This document shows positions 1-8,704 of a stretch of 64,000 bases of DNA, piece by piece. Made by a program: the position numbers and the translations under genes. Under the pieces are notes generated by a model that saw only the letters and a program-made list of their open reading frames with translations, ran no database searches and was not told where the DNA came from. Source of the DNA: Streptococcus sp. LYSM12 (lineage in GTDB: Bacteria; Bacillota; Bacilli; Lactobacillales; Streptococcaceae); NCBI RefSeq assembly GCF_004569635.1, contig NZ_SPOZ01000005.1, positions 1 to 64,000 of the forward strand, read 5' to 3'. How positions within the stretch are numbered: the first letter of the stretch is position 1; the number at the start of each line of letters is the position of its first letter.

Positions 1-2
1 GA

Positions 3-278
3 AAGTATGACGAGCGCTTTTTTACCAAATGGTTTGATAACCAGCTCTTACCCTCTTTGTCAGAGCCACATCTTATTGTAATGGATAATGCCAGCTTCCA
101 TCCTAAAGCGAAATTGGATAAGCTTGCTATAGCCAAGGGACATTATTTTCTTCCATTACCTCCCTATTCTCCTGAACTTAACCCGATTGAACAATATTGG
201 GCTAATCTCAAAAACAAGGTTCGGAATCTACTCAGAGCTGGAAAGTCTGTATATGAAAGTTTAGAATACTGTTTATAA
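3..278 (+). CDS. IS630-family transposase, C-terminal part (cut by window edge)
   Basis: The frame is open from the window edge (codons from position 3) to the TAA at 276-278, so the 5' part lies outside. The visible part is the C-terminal half of a DDE transposase of the IS630/Tc1 type: the segment LIVMDNASFHPK holds the second catalytic Asp, and NPIEQYWANLK holds the catalytic Glu, with the PPYSPELNP stretch typical of the family between them. IS630-family enzymes insert at TA dinucleotides. The stop codon lies directly in the right terminal repeat (276-292). This enzyme, or a relative, is the likely mover of the small TA-flanked repeats across the window, because the end sequences match. 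Whether the complete gene is intact cannot be judged. Confidence 0.85.
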   Translation, partial: KYDERFFTKWFDNQLLPSLSEPHLIVMDNASFHPKAKLDKLAIAKGHYFLPLPPYSPELNPIEQYWANLKNKVRNLLRAGKSVYESLEYCL

Positions 279-292
279 ACTAAACGACTATA
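3..292 (+). mobile_element. IS630-family insertion sequence, right end
   Basis: The right terminal repeat TAAACTAAACGACTATA (276-292) follows the transposase stop. It matches the right ends of the small intergenic elements (TAAACTAAAAGACTATA and TAAACGAAACGGCTATA). Directly after it, AAAGACTATA (293-302) looks like the end of one of those small elements, as if the IS had landed in it. The left end is outside the window. Confidence 0.7.
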
Positions 293-371
293 AAAGACTA
301 TATTAGCTCGAAGCTAGCAATGGAAACTTCAAGATTGCACAACTGTGCTCCACTATCTGCTGCCTCTAGCA

Positions 372-1403
372 TCATGCGCTAGCAATTTTTAACAGAGCAA
401 TATCAAAAAGATAGTCCTTGTCAAATTGTCCCTGTTTAATCTGATAATCCGTTTCGATCAAGACTTGCACTGCTTTTTTTAGAAAAGAAAGTGACAGAGA
501 ACGAGAATCCCGCAGAGCAAACTTAACTTGAAAGGGATTCATTTTCCGTCCCATAATGGTCGATAATTCAGTAACCATATGTTGCTCGCTCAATCCCTCC
601 TTGTGTAACATCTGAACCTGTAAAAACAGACGGAATTGGTTGAGCAAAATTGCAATTAACTTAATCTCATCTTCTCCTTGTAAACGTAAGTCACGCACCA
701 GGCTTTGAGCTTGATCAATCTTACCTTGTAAAAGAAGCTGGCTCATATCAAAGAGATTATCCTGCAAGGTTTTGGGAATAGCCTGTTCAATATCGTCTAG
801 ACTAATCTGACTATCCCCCTTATAGGAGTACAAAAAAGCAAGATTTTTATGGATTTCAGCAAAATCAAAATTGGATTTGTTCAACAGATGATCCATAACT
901 GTATTGTCCATGCTCAGCCCCATTTTTCCAATTTCTTGTTTAAAAAATTGTCGAAGCTCTGCTTCTTTGAGACTATTGGCTTCCAAAACAAAACCATCCC
1001 GTTTTAAGAGTTTGACCAGACGACGCTTGCTATCGAGTTTTCCTCCAGCAATAACAATCAGCTTTGTCGTTTCAACTGGTTGGCTCAAATAGTCCTCAAA
1101 TTTTTTTAGCTCCTCATCACTTAAATACCGTTTTTTATCGGTTGTCACATCAGCAAAATAATCCAAGATAACAATTTTTTCATCTGAGAAAAAGGGCAGA
1201 GACACCAAATCCAGCTCCACCTGGGCGTAATCTGTCTCTGACATATCAAAGTAGGCATAGGTTAAATCACTGCTATCAAAACCAATTCGTTTCAATAGGA
1301 TTTCTTTGGCCAATTGAAACTGTCCAATATCCTCTCCAGTCAGAACCGTCAGCAGCGCCAGGTTCTCTTTCTTCATTTTCCGAATCTCATCAATAATAGT
1401 CAT
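372..1403 (-). CDS. holA: DNA polymerase III delta subunit
   Basis: Clamp-loader delta subunit, which opens the beta sliding clamp as part of the DnaX complex; cytoplasmic. The 343-residue length and the N-terminal segment TVLTGEDIGQFQLAKEILLK, followed by an AAA+-like fold without a Walker A motif, fit bacterial HolA. A longer reading frame runs up to 1490, but I chose the ATG at 1403 because GAGGGAA precedes it and a TGATATAAT extended -10 lies between the two possible starts, so the longer start would be upstream of the promoter. A bidirectional hairpin (1441-1466) insulates it from the upstream ligase gene. Annotation by family resemblance is strong. Confidence 0.9.
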   Translation of the reverse strand: MTIIDEIRKMKKENLALLTVLTGEDIGQFQLAKEILLKRIGFDSSDLTYAYFDMSETDYAQVELDLVSLPFFSDEKIVILDYFADVTTDKKRYLSDEELKKFEDYLSQPVETTKLIVIAGGKLDSKRRLVKLLKRDGFVLEANSLKEAELRQFFKQEIGKMGLSMDNTVMDHLLNKSNFDFAEIHKNLAFLYSYKGDSQISLDDIEQAIPKTLQDNLFDMSQLLLQGKIDQAQSLVRDLRLQGEDEIKLIAILLNQFRLFLQVQMLHKEGLSEQHMVTELSTIMGRKMNPFQVKFALRDSRSLSLSFLKKAVQVLIETDYQIKQGQFDKDYLFDIALLKIASA

Positions 1404-1425
1404 TAATATTTCCCTCGCATTTCTT

Positions 1426-1440
1426 CTCTTCATTATATCA
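1426..1440 (-). promoter_or_regulatory. holA promoter, extended -10
   Basis: TGATATAAT read on the minus strand is an extended -10 box. No good -35 box is seen, and the place where it would sit is occupied by the hairpin at 1441-1466. Confidence 0.5.
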
Positions 1441-1466
1441 AAAAAACGTCCAATGAACGTTTTTTC
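1441..1466 (-). terminator. Bidirectional intrinsic terminator
   Basis: The inverted repeat AAAAAACGT / ACGTTTTTT with a 7-base loop ends in T runs on both strands. It lies 3' of the acyl ligase gene and just before the holA promoter. Confidence 0.7.
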
Positions 1467-1582
1467 ATACAGTCTAAAATTAGAAAACAAGGTCTAGCAG
1501 AAAAGTGACTGTTGAAGCCCAATCCTCTATAAAAAAGAATGAAATACCACTTCCAATCTCTTTTCGATGAGTCAAGCTACCA

Positions 1583-3106
1583 TTAGAGATTCTTCATTTT
1601 CATCTCTGCTTCCATTTTCAAGCGCTGCACTTTCATGGTTGCCGTCCGCGGGATATCCTCATAGGCCAATAAGATTGGTTCCTTGAGTAGGGGTAAATCT
1701 GCCACTTGATGCCACCAAGCATCCCAGTCCATATCTGCACCTTCTACAAGAGCGATAATGGGTTGTGGAGCACCATTAGCATCGCGAATGATAACGACTT
1801 CTGACAAGAAATCCAACTGATCCAACAAGAAATCTTCCAAAGCGAGATTGCTATCAATTGATTCAATTACATCAACCTGACGATCTTTCAAAATCAAGCT
1901 TCCTTCCTCAGTCATACAGCCATAATCGCCACTATCCCACCAGTCTCCATAAACATTCTCCTGGAACCGAGCATCCTCTTTATAATAAGTTACCGCACGA
2001 CCTCGCGATAAGAGTTGAATATGCCCATTTTGACCAGCTGGCAAAGGATAGCCATTTGCATCTGTAATTCGTGCCTCTGTATAGCCTTTAAGACCGAATC
2101 CCATATCCCGACCGCTTGTCTGCTCCAGTGTGTCTAGACGGTGATAACGCAAAATCATCGGTCCACATTCACTCTGACCATACACCTGCATAAAGACAGG
2201 ATCTTTTTCCCTAGAAGCCTCTAAAAAGGCACGCAAGGTTCCGATATTGATAGCATCAAAAGTGGAATGATAGTAACGGATACTTGAAAAAAGGGATGGA
2301 TTTTTCTTAGCAAGCTGCGCCCATTGAACAAAATTATTAGGATGGGTTTCAAGCGCCATTGGTCTATAGCGTTCCAAACTCTTTGCAACATCTTGAGCTT
2401 TAGCAGACGACAAGGGAAGCAAGGGAAAACCAAGCCCAATGGCAGAAGAAACACCTATATTGTAGCGTGAGTGAACAGGAGAAATATGGAAAGCCAATAA
2501 ATGGCGCTCACTCATCTTTTCAAAAATCGTCTGCTGCCAGGCTACGCGCCAACCCATGGTCTGTGCCGTGTGACAAATCAACTTGGGAATTCCGGTCGTT
2601 CCAGAAGTATGGGTCATATACTGAATCACATCCTCAGGAAGTAGATTCTCAGCAACAGGATTAGCAGGAAATGCCAATAAGTCTGCAATCGCAAGTGTCG
2701 TCACTAAATCCTTACGCTCCATTGCTGCAACTCGCTCTGCTGTCTCCTCATCAAAAACGATAAAAGAATGTTCCAAACGCTCTGCAAAGACATCAATGGT
2801 ACTAGCTGGCAGGTGATAGGATGGCATTACTGGAACGGCCCCCAAGGCAGTCGCTGCGACTGCTAACAAATAGGTATCAAATGCCGGGCTTTTATAAAAC
2901 ATGACCTTATCACCATGGGAAACTCCTGATGCCGCTAGCTGATAAGCCCTTTGCTGAATAGCAGTAAAAACCTGCGCATAGGTATTTTCAAGCCCCAATT
3001 CAGGGAAAGATTGATAAGACTTGTCAAAAACAATCTTAACTTCTGGAAACTGCTCTGCTGCTTTCTTAAATTGACGATATAAATTTAATGGTTGATAGGA
3101 AATCAT
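1583..3106 (-). CDS. AMP-forming acyl/aryl-CoA ligase-like protein
   Basis: Member of the ANL (acyl-CoA synthetase / NRPS adenylation) superfamily, which activates a carboxylic acid with ATP. Seen: the phosphate-binding motif THTSGTTGIPK at about residues 165-175, YGQSECG near 309-315, WWDSGDYG near 389-396, and a late lysine in the segment PRTATMKVQR that would be the catalytic Lys of the C-terminal domain. Length 507 residues is normal for a stand-alone ligase. The start at 3106 is preferred over an ATG at 3145, since AGGA stands nine bases upstream and the earlier ATG sits almost on the -10 box. There is no partner gene such as a carrier protein beside it, so the substrate is unknown. Streptococci lack beta-oxidation, so lipid salvage or siderophore-like chemistry are only guesses. 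Confidence 0.75.
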   Translation of the reverse strand: MISYQPLNLYRQFKKAAEQFPEVKIVFDKSYQSFPELGLENTYAQVFTAIQQRAYQLAASGVSHGDKVMFYKSPAFDTYLLAVAATALGAVPVMPSYHLPASTIDVFAERLEHSFIVFDEETAERVAAMERKDLVTTLAIADLLAFPANPVAENLLPEDVIQYMTHTSGTTGIPKLICHTAQTMGWRVAWQQTIFEKMSERHLLAFHISPVHSRYNIGVSSAIGLGFPLLPLSSAKAQDVAKSLERYRPMALETHPNNFVQWAQLAKKNPSLFSSIRYYHSTFDAINIGTLRAFLEASREKDPVFMQVYGQSECGPMILRYHRLDTLEQTSGRDMGFGLKGYTEARITDANGYPLPAGQNGHIQLLSRGRAVTYYKEDARFQENVYGDWWDSGDYGCMTEEGSLILKDRQVDVIESIDSNLALEDFLLDQLDFLSEVVIIRDANGAPQPIIALVEGADMDWDAWWHQVADLPLLKEPILLAYEDIPRTATMKVQRLKMEAEMKMKNL

Positions 3107-3150
3107 CTGATTTATTCCTAACCTTTCTAAGTTTGTGAAAAACAAAACAT

Positions 3151-3174
3151 GATTACAACTATTATATCACGTTG
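3151..3174 (-). promoter_or_regulatory. Promoter of the acyl ligase gene
   Basis: TGATATAAT (extended -10, minus strand) lies about 55 bases upstream of the chosen start at 3106. Confidence 0.5.
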
Positions 3175-3476
3175 AAACCTCTTCCACAAATGAGAACTGC
3201 TCTAGACATCATAAATGTATAAAATTAAAACTCCTAAACCTTTATTTAGTTAGACACCAACCTGTTTCTAAAAGATGTTTCTACTTTTTAGAAAATAACA
3301 GACCTTAACATTCAGAAAACGAATATTTCTCCGAAAAGTCTTTCATAAATCTCCCCTAAAATCTAAATTGTTATCAGTATTTTAAAAATATGTTCATTGC
3401 ATATTTTCTCAAAAGAAGCACCCGTATCACAAGTGAAGTTCCTTGTTTCTAGAAAAATCATCATTTCTATTGATGT

Positions 3477-3583
3477 TATAGTCATTTCGTTTATATTTTT
3501 ATTACTTCGTTCACTCGTCTTGCTGTACTCCAGTACTACCTGCGACTCCTTGCCTAGTACTAAAAATAAACGAAACGGCTATA
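3477..3583 (+). mobile_element. TA-flanked MITE, C subfamily (107 bp)
   Basis: Full copy: left end TATAGTCATTTCGTTTA, right end TAAACGAAACGGCTATA, core with TTGCTGTACTCCAGTACTAC and TGCGACTCCTTGCCTAGTAC. Best example of the C subfamily. Confidence 0.85.
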
Positions 3584-3810
3584 TCTTCAATTATGAAAAC
3601 AACTTAGAGGTTGATTGTTGCTCCTACCTTTGAACAACCTTGAAATATTGGTAAATGACCTCCGTCCTTTCATTGGTTTGGCGGTGGTTCCTTGCTTATT
3701 CACTGCATTTCATTTATAACAAACCTAGTATCCTCAAGGAGTGGTCATCATTAGGAAATAGGCTATTGATAGATACCCAATAGGAACTCCTGTTCAACTA
3801 TCCCGTTTCT

Positions 3811-6048
3811 CTATCTCACCGTTTCAATCTTCCACTTCCTCCAACCTCTGAAACGAATAGCACCTTGTTCATCCGTTCGAAACACCTGGATCTGCCGTTC
3901 TTGAAAACGCGTCAGAGTTTCTTGATGCGGATGCTTGTAACGATTGTTTTTCCCAACTGAAATCAAGGCAATCCTTGGAGAAATAGCAGCCAAAAATTCT
4001 GGATGAGAGGAACCTTTCGAGCCATGATGTCCTACCTTTAAAACATCAACAGACAACTGAGGATACTGTTTCATCAACTCTAACTCACTATCTTCCAAAT
4101 CCCCTGTGAATAGAAAACGAGTCTGCAAAAACTCCCCATATAACACAACCGAATCATCGTTACCACCGTCTCCTTTTTGATAAGGATAGAGTACATGTAA
4201 AAAGCCGTCACCTATCGGAATAGTATCTCCCACTTTCACAAGATGAGGTCGCACCTTTACGCTCTGCAGGATCTCTGCTAATTTCTGACTGCTAGCACTT
4301 CCCTCAGAAATATATATCCTACCAATAGCCATTTCTCTCACCACTTCCAGTAAATCTCCCATATGATCCGTATGGGCATGAGTTAAGATTAGATAATCAA
4401 TCCTACTCACACCGCGACTACGAAGATAGGGGAGCAACGTTCGCTTCGCATTCGCTTGATTTGTCCCTTGTTGCCAAACTTCTTTTGTAGCAACATTCAC
4501 TCTACCACCTACATCAATCAAGACCGTCCGCCCTCGTATATCTCTCAAAAAAATACTATCCCCTTGCCCAACATCCACTACTGTCACCTCATTTTCTAAG
4601 GGATATTTGACTATGAAAACGAGCAGAGCTAACAAGCTGATAAGTCCCCAACACCATTTCCAATTCCGATACAGATCATACAAAGAGAGCAAAATAAGCA
4701 GCAAGATTAGAAGTAAAACAACTGTCGGCTTCCCAAAAATCAATGGTTTTAAGTCCAAGTCTACTATCCACCGGATACAGGCTTCTAACCATACAAAAAG
4801 AGCATTCACTTGCGTGAGCTTCATAAGCGGCGAAAGAAGAAAGACAAGGCTCAAGCCTGGTAGCAAGACTAGATCAAAAAGAAAGGAAAAGAGAAATGTT
4901 AATAGAATAGATAAGGGTTGAAAGCTGTAAAAATAATAAATCAATAAGGGAAACATAGCTAGAGAAATCGCTAAACTTTCTACAGCTACTCGCTTATAAG
5001 CTGCCAAATCTTCAAAATCAAAAACAGCCAATAAAAAAGCATAGGCAAAACTCAGAACACCGCCTACTGTTAGTAAAAAATGAGGCATGATTAGAAAAGA
5101 AAGGATAATCGTACAAGCTATATTATCTAACTTACTCATTCCCATATTGCTCAAAATCCTTTGCAAAAGGGAACGATTGACTGAAACTGAAAATCCTGTC
5201 AAGCTTGCATAAATAAAGGCAAACGGAAGCTGTAGCCAATCAACTATTTCTTTTCTTATTCCGAAACGTAAGAAAAAGGAACGGAACCTATCTACAAAGA
5301 AGCCAACCTGCATACCAGAAAGCGCAAATAAGTGGATTATCCCTAGGCTAGAATACAAATCGCTCATCTGCTCAAATTCCTTGTCCAAATCTCCAAGCAA
5401 CAACCCTGTCATATAGTGCCGCATTGGATTTGGAAAATGCTCCTTAATATAGACTAAAAGCTTTCGTCGAAGTAAGGAGAGCCAGTCCAAAGGATTCCAT
5501 GAAGTCTGCTGGGCAATCTTCTTAATTTGACTAATCTTGACCGTTCGATAAATCTCTTGTGTCCCCAAGTAATCTTGGTAATCAAAGCCATTAAAATTCC
5601 GCTGACTTTCTGGGACAGATACAGTCGCTTCCACCTCTAGCCTCACCAGATGCGACAGACTTTTGAAGTAAACCTGCTCCCTTTGACTTTTTAATTGGTA
5701 AAAAACCATATACCGATATCCTGACGATCTTGCACGAAACGAAAGGCTGTCACCATTGATATGAATGGTATCTGGTTTGACATCTAAGTAGCTAATCTCT
5801 GTCAGAGTAGATGCAGCATCCATTGCCACTTTCATACGTTGCAGGCCAAATAGGAGAAAAAAACAGGCTAAGATAGGAAGCACCTTATAAACTATCATCT
5901 TCCCTTGCTGAAAATAGAGAAGAAGTAACATTGCCACCAAAATCACCATTGATAAGAAGGACAAATGATGCATAACAAAGTAAAGGGCTAGTAACAAGAC
6001 AGCCAAGTGGATGGGAGTAAGGGGCAGACCTTTAATCAACTGTGACAT
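3811..6048 (-). CDS. comEC: ComEC DNA-uptake channel
   Basis: Forms the membrane pore through which single-stranded transforming DNA enters. The N-terminal third has several hydrophobic segments and an extracytoplasmic loop, the middle is the polytopic Competence domain (ALSGMQVGFF segment), and the C-terminal ~250 residues form a metallo-beta-lactamase-like domain with VDVGQGDSIFL, LTHAHTDHMGD and VGHHGSKGSS, expected to be the nuclease part. The 745-residue length is normal. I chose the ATG at 6048 (MSQLIKG), which lies inside the last codons of comEA (17-base overlap), implying translational coupling. An in-frame start at 6093 would run deeper into comEA. Expression should follow the ComX box upstream of comEA. 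Confidence 0.92.
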   Translation of the reverse strand: MSQLIKGLPLTPIHLAVLLLALYFVMHHLSFLSMVILVAMLLLLYFQQGKMIVYKVLPILACFFLLFGLQRMKVAMDAASTLTEISYLDVKPDTIHINGDSLSFRARSSGYRYMVFYQLKSQREQVYFKSLSHLVRLEVEATVSVPESQRNFNGFDYQDYLGTQEIYRTVKISQIKKIAQQTSWNPLDWLSLLRRKLLVYIKEHFPNPMRHYMTGLLLGDLDKEFEQMSDLYSSLGIIHLFALSGMQVGFFVDRFRSFFLRFGIRKEIVDWLQLPFAFIYASLTGFSVSVNRSLLQRILSNMGMSKLDNIACTIILSFLIMPHFLLTVGGVLSFAYAFLLAVFDFEDLAAYKRVAVESLAISLAMFPLLIYYFYSFQPLSILLTFLFSFLFDLVLLPGLSLVFLLSPLMKLTQVNALFVWLEACIRWIVDLDLKPLIFGKPTVVLLLILLLILLSLYDLYRNWKWCWGLISLLALLVFIVKYPLENEVTVVDVGQGDSIFLRDIRGRTVLIDVGGRVNVATKEVWQQGTNQANAKRTLLPYLRSRGVSRIDYLILTHAHTDHMGDLLEVVREMAIGRIYISEGSASSQKLAEILQSVKVRPHLVKVGDTIPIGDGFLHVLYPYQKGDGGNDDSVVLYGEFLQTRFLFTGDLEDSELELMKQYPQLSVDVLKVGHHGSKGSSHPEFLAAISPRIALISVGKNNRYKHPHQETLTRFQERQIQVFRTDEQGAIRFRGWRKWKIETVR

Positions 6049-6670
6049 AAGGACGAATGTTCTCCAGACTCTTACTACCAATTCCAGGTACATCTTTCAA
6101 ATCATCAACCGATTGAAAATGCCCCTTGCTCTCACGATAGGCAATAATATCTGTCGCACGCTTAGTACCGATACCTGCAATGGTCTGCAAATCTGCCTCT
6201 GTTGCAGTATTGAGATTCACTAGCCCCTCCTTTACTCCCTTATCGCTACTTGTTTGTGCTGTCCTTGTAGTAGGTACAACAGAGATTGCTTCCTCCTTGG
6301 TTGCTACGTAAATAACCCCCTCATCACTCAGCTTCTGAGCTAAATTGATGGATTTAGAATCAGCAGCCTCTGTCAAACCACCCGCTGCTTCCACCGCATC
6401 ATGAACACGACTACCTACTGACAAATGATAAATTCCTGGTTTCTTGACTGCGCCTTTGACATCAACCATTAGGCTCTCTATGGACTGCTTACTAATTGGC
6501 ATCTCCATTACCTGTTCGCTGCTACTTACTAATTCTTCCACGCGACCCAGCTCCCCACTCGGTCTTATTGGAGCTATCAAAAAGAAAGTCACAGTCATCA
6601 CAAGCCCCCCTACAGCTACCACAACCAATAATTGATAGTGACGCAAAAATGGTATCCATTTTTCAGACAT
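6032..6670 (-). CDS. comEA: ComEA competence DNA receptor
   Basis: Membrane-anchored receptor that binds double-stranded DNA outside the cell and hands it to ComEC. Seen: an N-terminal hydrophobic anchor at about residues 13-33, an SLBB-like region (about 65-128, VDVKGAVKKPGIYHL) and a C-terminal double helix-hairpin-helix DNA-binding module (LVNLNTATEADLQTIAGIG and VPGIGSKSLENI). The 212-residue length is typical. The start is supported by GGAGG eight bases upstream. First gene of the comEA-comEC operon, with a ComX-type box directly upstream. Confidence 0.93.
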   Translation of the reverse strand: MSEKWIPFLRHYQLLVVVAVGGLVMTVTFFLIAPIRPSGELGRVEELVSSSEQVMEMPISKQSIESLMVDVKGAVKKPGIYHLSVGSRVHDAVEAAGGLTEAADSKSINLAQKLSDEGVIYVATKEEAISVVPTTRTAQTSSDKGVKEGLVNLNTATEADLQTIAGIGTKRATDIIAYRESKGHFQSVDDLKDVPGIGSKSLENIRPYVTVD

Positions 6671-6689
6671 ATTCCTACCTCCACTTATT

Positions 6690-6697
6690 TATTCGTA
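6690..6697 (-). promoter_or_regulatory. ComX (SigX) com-box of comEA
   Basis: The minus strand carries TACGAATA after a T-rich tract, about 20 bases upstream of the comEA start. This is the known streptococcal cin/com-box sequence. I found no second exact copy in the window. Confidence 0.85.
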
Positions 6698-6704
6698 AAA
6701 AATT

Positions 6705-6732
6705 AAAAAAACTCGTCTGAAACGAGTTTTTT
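6705..6732 (-). terminator. Bidirectional terminator between plsC and comEA
   Basis: Stem AAAAAACTCGT / ACGAGTTTTTT with a 6-base loop, T-rich on both strands. It ends plsC and shields comEA from read-through. Confidence 0.85.
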
Positions 6733-6734
6733 AT

Positions 6735-7481
6735 TTACTTATCTAAATGAGTAGTTGGTTTCCAAACGAAACTTGCGAGATAGCTAAAGAGATAGGTCAA
6801 GCCTAGGACAAGAGCGACAAGGATCAAGACGGGGACGCGGTAGATGAACGTCCAATAACTCATGCGTTTCTTGCCTATCTGAGCCGAGCGAGCAAGGTCG
6901 TCCAAGCGATTGAACTCTGACTCAATGCGGTGGGTTACTTCTGCAATTCCTGCATCATCCAGACGTTTAATATCTGAAATATCAATCGGATTTCCAAAGG
7001 CAACATCAATTCGATCTCCCAGCAATAGATTTTTCAAGCTCATCGGTCCAACATAGGTTGCGGGCATAATTTTAACTTTAGCAGTCTTTGCAATGACAGC
7101 CACACCACCTTTTAATTCGCTAGAGTGACGGCTCCCCGACGGAAACATTACTAAAGAACGGTTGCTTTTTTTCAACATTTTAACTGGGTATTTAATGGCC
7201 GCAGTTCCTGGATTACCCCGGTCAATTGGAAAGGCACCGCACTTACTAATCCACCATCCAAATCCTCGATTCTTGAACAATTCTTTTTTAGCCATAAAAA
7301 TAAATTGTTTCGGTGCTGAAGCATATCCTAAAAAGACAGGATCCCAGAAAGTTCTATGCGGTGCTACCAAGATATAATTTTCATCCTGAGGTAAAATTTT
7401 CTCCCTATCATGATAATGAATATTACCGTTGACAGCCCACAGTAAAAAGAATAATAAACTTCGTAAATAAGAATAAAACAT
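6735..7481 (-). CDS. plsC: 1-acyl-sn-glycerol-3-phosphate acyltransferase
   Basis: Second acylation step of phosphatidic acid synthesis, transferring an acyl chain to lysophosphatidic acid at the membrane. Seen: the catalytic H-x4-D motif HRTFWD at residues 42-47, the AFPIDRG segment and the PSGSRH segment that takes the place of the family's FPEGTR motif, plus an N-terminal hydrophobic segment and a C-terminal transmembrane helix (about 213-237). Length 248. AAAGGAG precedes the ATG; TGGTATAAT upstream is an extended -10. Divergent from the trmN6-like gene. Confidence 0.9.
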   Translation of the reverse strand: MFYSYLRSLLFFLLWAVNGNIHYHDREKILPQDENYILVAPHRTFWDPVFLGYASAPKQFIFMAKKELFKNRGFGWWISKCGAFPIDRGNPGTAAIKYPVKMLKKSNRSLVMFPSGSRHSSELKGGVAVIAKTAKVKIMPATYVGPMSLKNLLLGDRIDVAFGNPIDISDIKRLDDAGIAEVTHRIESEFNRLDDLARSAQIGKKRMSYWTFIYRVPVLILVALVLGLTYLFSYLASFVWKPTTHLDK

Positions 7482-7512
7482 TGTGCTCTCCTTTGCTCAT
7501 TTCTTACCTATT

Positions 7513-7525
7513 ATACCATACTTTG
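7513..7525 (-). promoter_or_regulatory. plsC promoter
   Basis: TGGTATAAT on the minus strand, about 30 bases upstream of the plsC start, with an AAAGGAG Shine-Dalgarno in between. Confidence 0.5.
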
Positions 7526-7561
7526 GAAACGAACAAAGATTTTTCATCTGCCCTAACAATG

Positions 7562-7579
7562 TGCTATAATAGATGTATG
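7562..7579 (+). promoter_or_regulatory. Extended -10 abutting the trmN6-like start (leaderless)
   Basis: TGCTATAAT ends at 7570, six bases precede the ATG at 7577, and there is no Shine-Dalgarno. Transcription would begin at or next to the A of the ATG. Confidence 0.55.
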
Positions 7580-8326
7580 AACAAGCCAGTATTACAAGCT
7601 GGAGAGAGGATTGATCAGCTCTTCTCCACTGATGTCAAGATTATTCAAAACAAAGAAGTCTTTAGCTATTCTATTGACAGCGTTCTTCTATCTCGCTTTC
7701 CAAAATTGCCTAAAAAAGGGCTTATAGTGGACTTATGTAGTGGAAATGGGGCTGTCGGTCTCTTTGCTTCTACTCAAACCAAGGCCAAGATTACCCTTAT
7801 TGAAATCCAAGAACGCTTGGCAAATATGGCAAAACGTTCCATTGCTCTCAATCAATTAGAGGGACAGGTTGAGATGATTCACGATGATCTCAAACACCTG
7901 CTAGCTTACGTACCGCGTTCACAGGTTGACTTGATTCTCTGTAATCCACCCTATTTCAAGATTGAACAACATCCTAACCTGAAAGCTAGCGAGCATTATC
8001 TATTGGCTCGCCATGAAATCACTACCAATCTGGAAGAAATTTGTAACGTCAGCCGTCACGCGCTAAAATCAAATGGTCGTTTAGCCATGGTACATCGGCC
8101 AGAGCGCTTCCTTGAAATTATCGATACTATGAAAGCCTATAACCTAGCCCCAAAGCGGGTCCAATTTATCCACCCAAAACCTAATAAAGAAGCTAATATG
8201 CTCTTAATTGAAGCTATTAAAGACGGGTCATTAGAGGGATTGAACATTCTACCACCTCTGATCATTCATCAAGAAAACGGAAACTATACAGCAGAAATCG
8301 AGGAAATCTACTTTGGAAAAGGCTAA
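7577..8326 (+). CDS. tRNA1(Val) (adenine37-N6)-methyltransferase-like protein
   Basis: Class I SAM-dependent methyltransferase. The SAM loop [11 protein letters not shown] is at residues 51-61 and the N6-adenine/amine motif NPPY at 123-126. The order of motifs and the 249-residue length fit the TrmN6/YfiC group, which methylates A37 of tRNA-Val in E. coli. I use the ATG at 7577 because the frame-open extension upstream (to 7481) crosses the promoter. The message then has no leader. The next gene (GIY-YIG) overlaps its end by 14 bases, so they are one operon. This pairing is common in Firmicutes. Substrate is inferred from the family. Confidence 0.8.
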   Translation: MNKPVLQAGERIDQLFSTDVKIIQNKEVFSYSIDSVLLSRFPKLPKKGLIVDLCSGNGAVGLFASTQTKAKITLIEIQERLANMAKRSIALNQLEGQVEMIHDDLKHLLAYVPRSQVDLILCNPPYFKIEQHPNLKASEHYLLARHEITTNLEEICNVSRHALKSNGRLAMVHRPERFLEIIDTMKAYNLAPKRVQFIHPKPNKEANMLLIEAIKDGSLEGLNILPPLIIHQENGNYTAEIEEIYFGKG

Positions 8327-8591
8327 CCATTACATGTATGTAGTTCGCTGTGCAGATGACAGCCTCTACACCGGTTATACCAACGATCTTGATAAACGGC
8401 TTGCGACCCATAACAGTGGCAAAGGAGCCAAATACACCCGTATCCAGAGCCGCAGACCTGTTGAACTCCTCTACCATGAAACTTTCCTCGATAAATCAAG
8501 TGCCATGTCTGCAGAAGCCCTCTTCAAGCGCAAAACACGCCAGCAAAAATTGGATTATATCACAAAAAATCTCACTCCCGATAAGGAGTGA
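8313..8591 (+). CDS. GIY-YIG nuclease-fold protein
   Basis: Small (92-residue) UPF0213-type GIY-YIG protein. The signature appears as YVV (9-11) and YTG (19-21), followed by the conserved [15 protein letters not shown] stretch and the [11 protein letters not shown] helix. The start is a TTG at 8313 with AGGAAAT upstream, inside the end of the methyltransferase gene. An ATG at 8334 is the alternative. Family members have unclear biological roles; DNA-repair or nuclease activity is only implied by fold. Its stop codon lies inside the stem of the terminator. Confidence 0.82.
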   Translation: MEKANHYMYVVRCADDSLYTGYTNDLDKRLATHNSGKGAKYTRIQSRRPVELLYHETFLDKSSAMSAEALFKRKTRQQKLDYITKNLTPDKE

Positions 8592-8600
8592 GATATTTTT
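8569..8600 (+). terminator. Terminator of the trmN6-like operon
   Basis: Stem ATCTCACTCC / GGAGTGAGAT (8569-8578, 8585-8594) followed by ATTTTT. The GIY-YIG stop codon is inside the stem, and a MITE begins at the last T. Confidence 0.8.
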
Positions 8601-8704
8601 ATAGGCTTTTAGTTTACTTTTAATACAAGGCGACGAGCTGCAGGCTGTACTAGCGTACGACAAAGTGAGTGAACGAAGTCATAAAAGTAAACTGAATGAC
8701 TAGA
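8600..8704 (-). mobile_element. TA-flanked MITE, G subfamily (105 bp)
   Basis: Ends TATAGGCTTTTAGTTTAC and AGTAAACTGAATGACTAGA, the second being worn. Core GAGCTGCAGGCTGTACTAGC. It fills the gap between the terminator and the stop codon of the GNAT gene. Confidence 0.8.

Larger units (their letters stand above)
3107..3810. other. Intergenic region with one small mobile repeat
   Basis: An AT-rich, non-coding stretch between the ligase promoter and the end of comEC. It holds one full small TIR element (3477-3583). In the rest, I see no gene, RNA or clear terminator. Confidence 0.6.

Noticed and set aside
3477-3583. Regularly recurring ~106-bp sequence as a CRISPR repeat
   Set aside because: Copies are dispersed, in both orientations, with inverted ends and TA flanks; no spacer array or cas genes.
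3397-3633. ORFs sharing peptides like SSTTCDSLPSTKNKRNGY at several places (also near 20636, 34824, 61890)
   Set aside because: The shared peptide is a frame reading through the MITE sequence; no Shine-Dalgarno, and it always spans a MITE.
4607-4921. 104-residue ORF opposite comEC
   Set aside because: Shadow frame inside a well-supported gene, basic low-complexity product.
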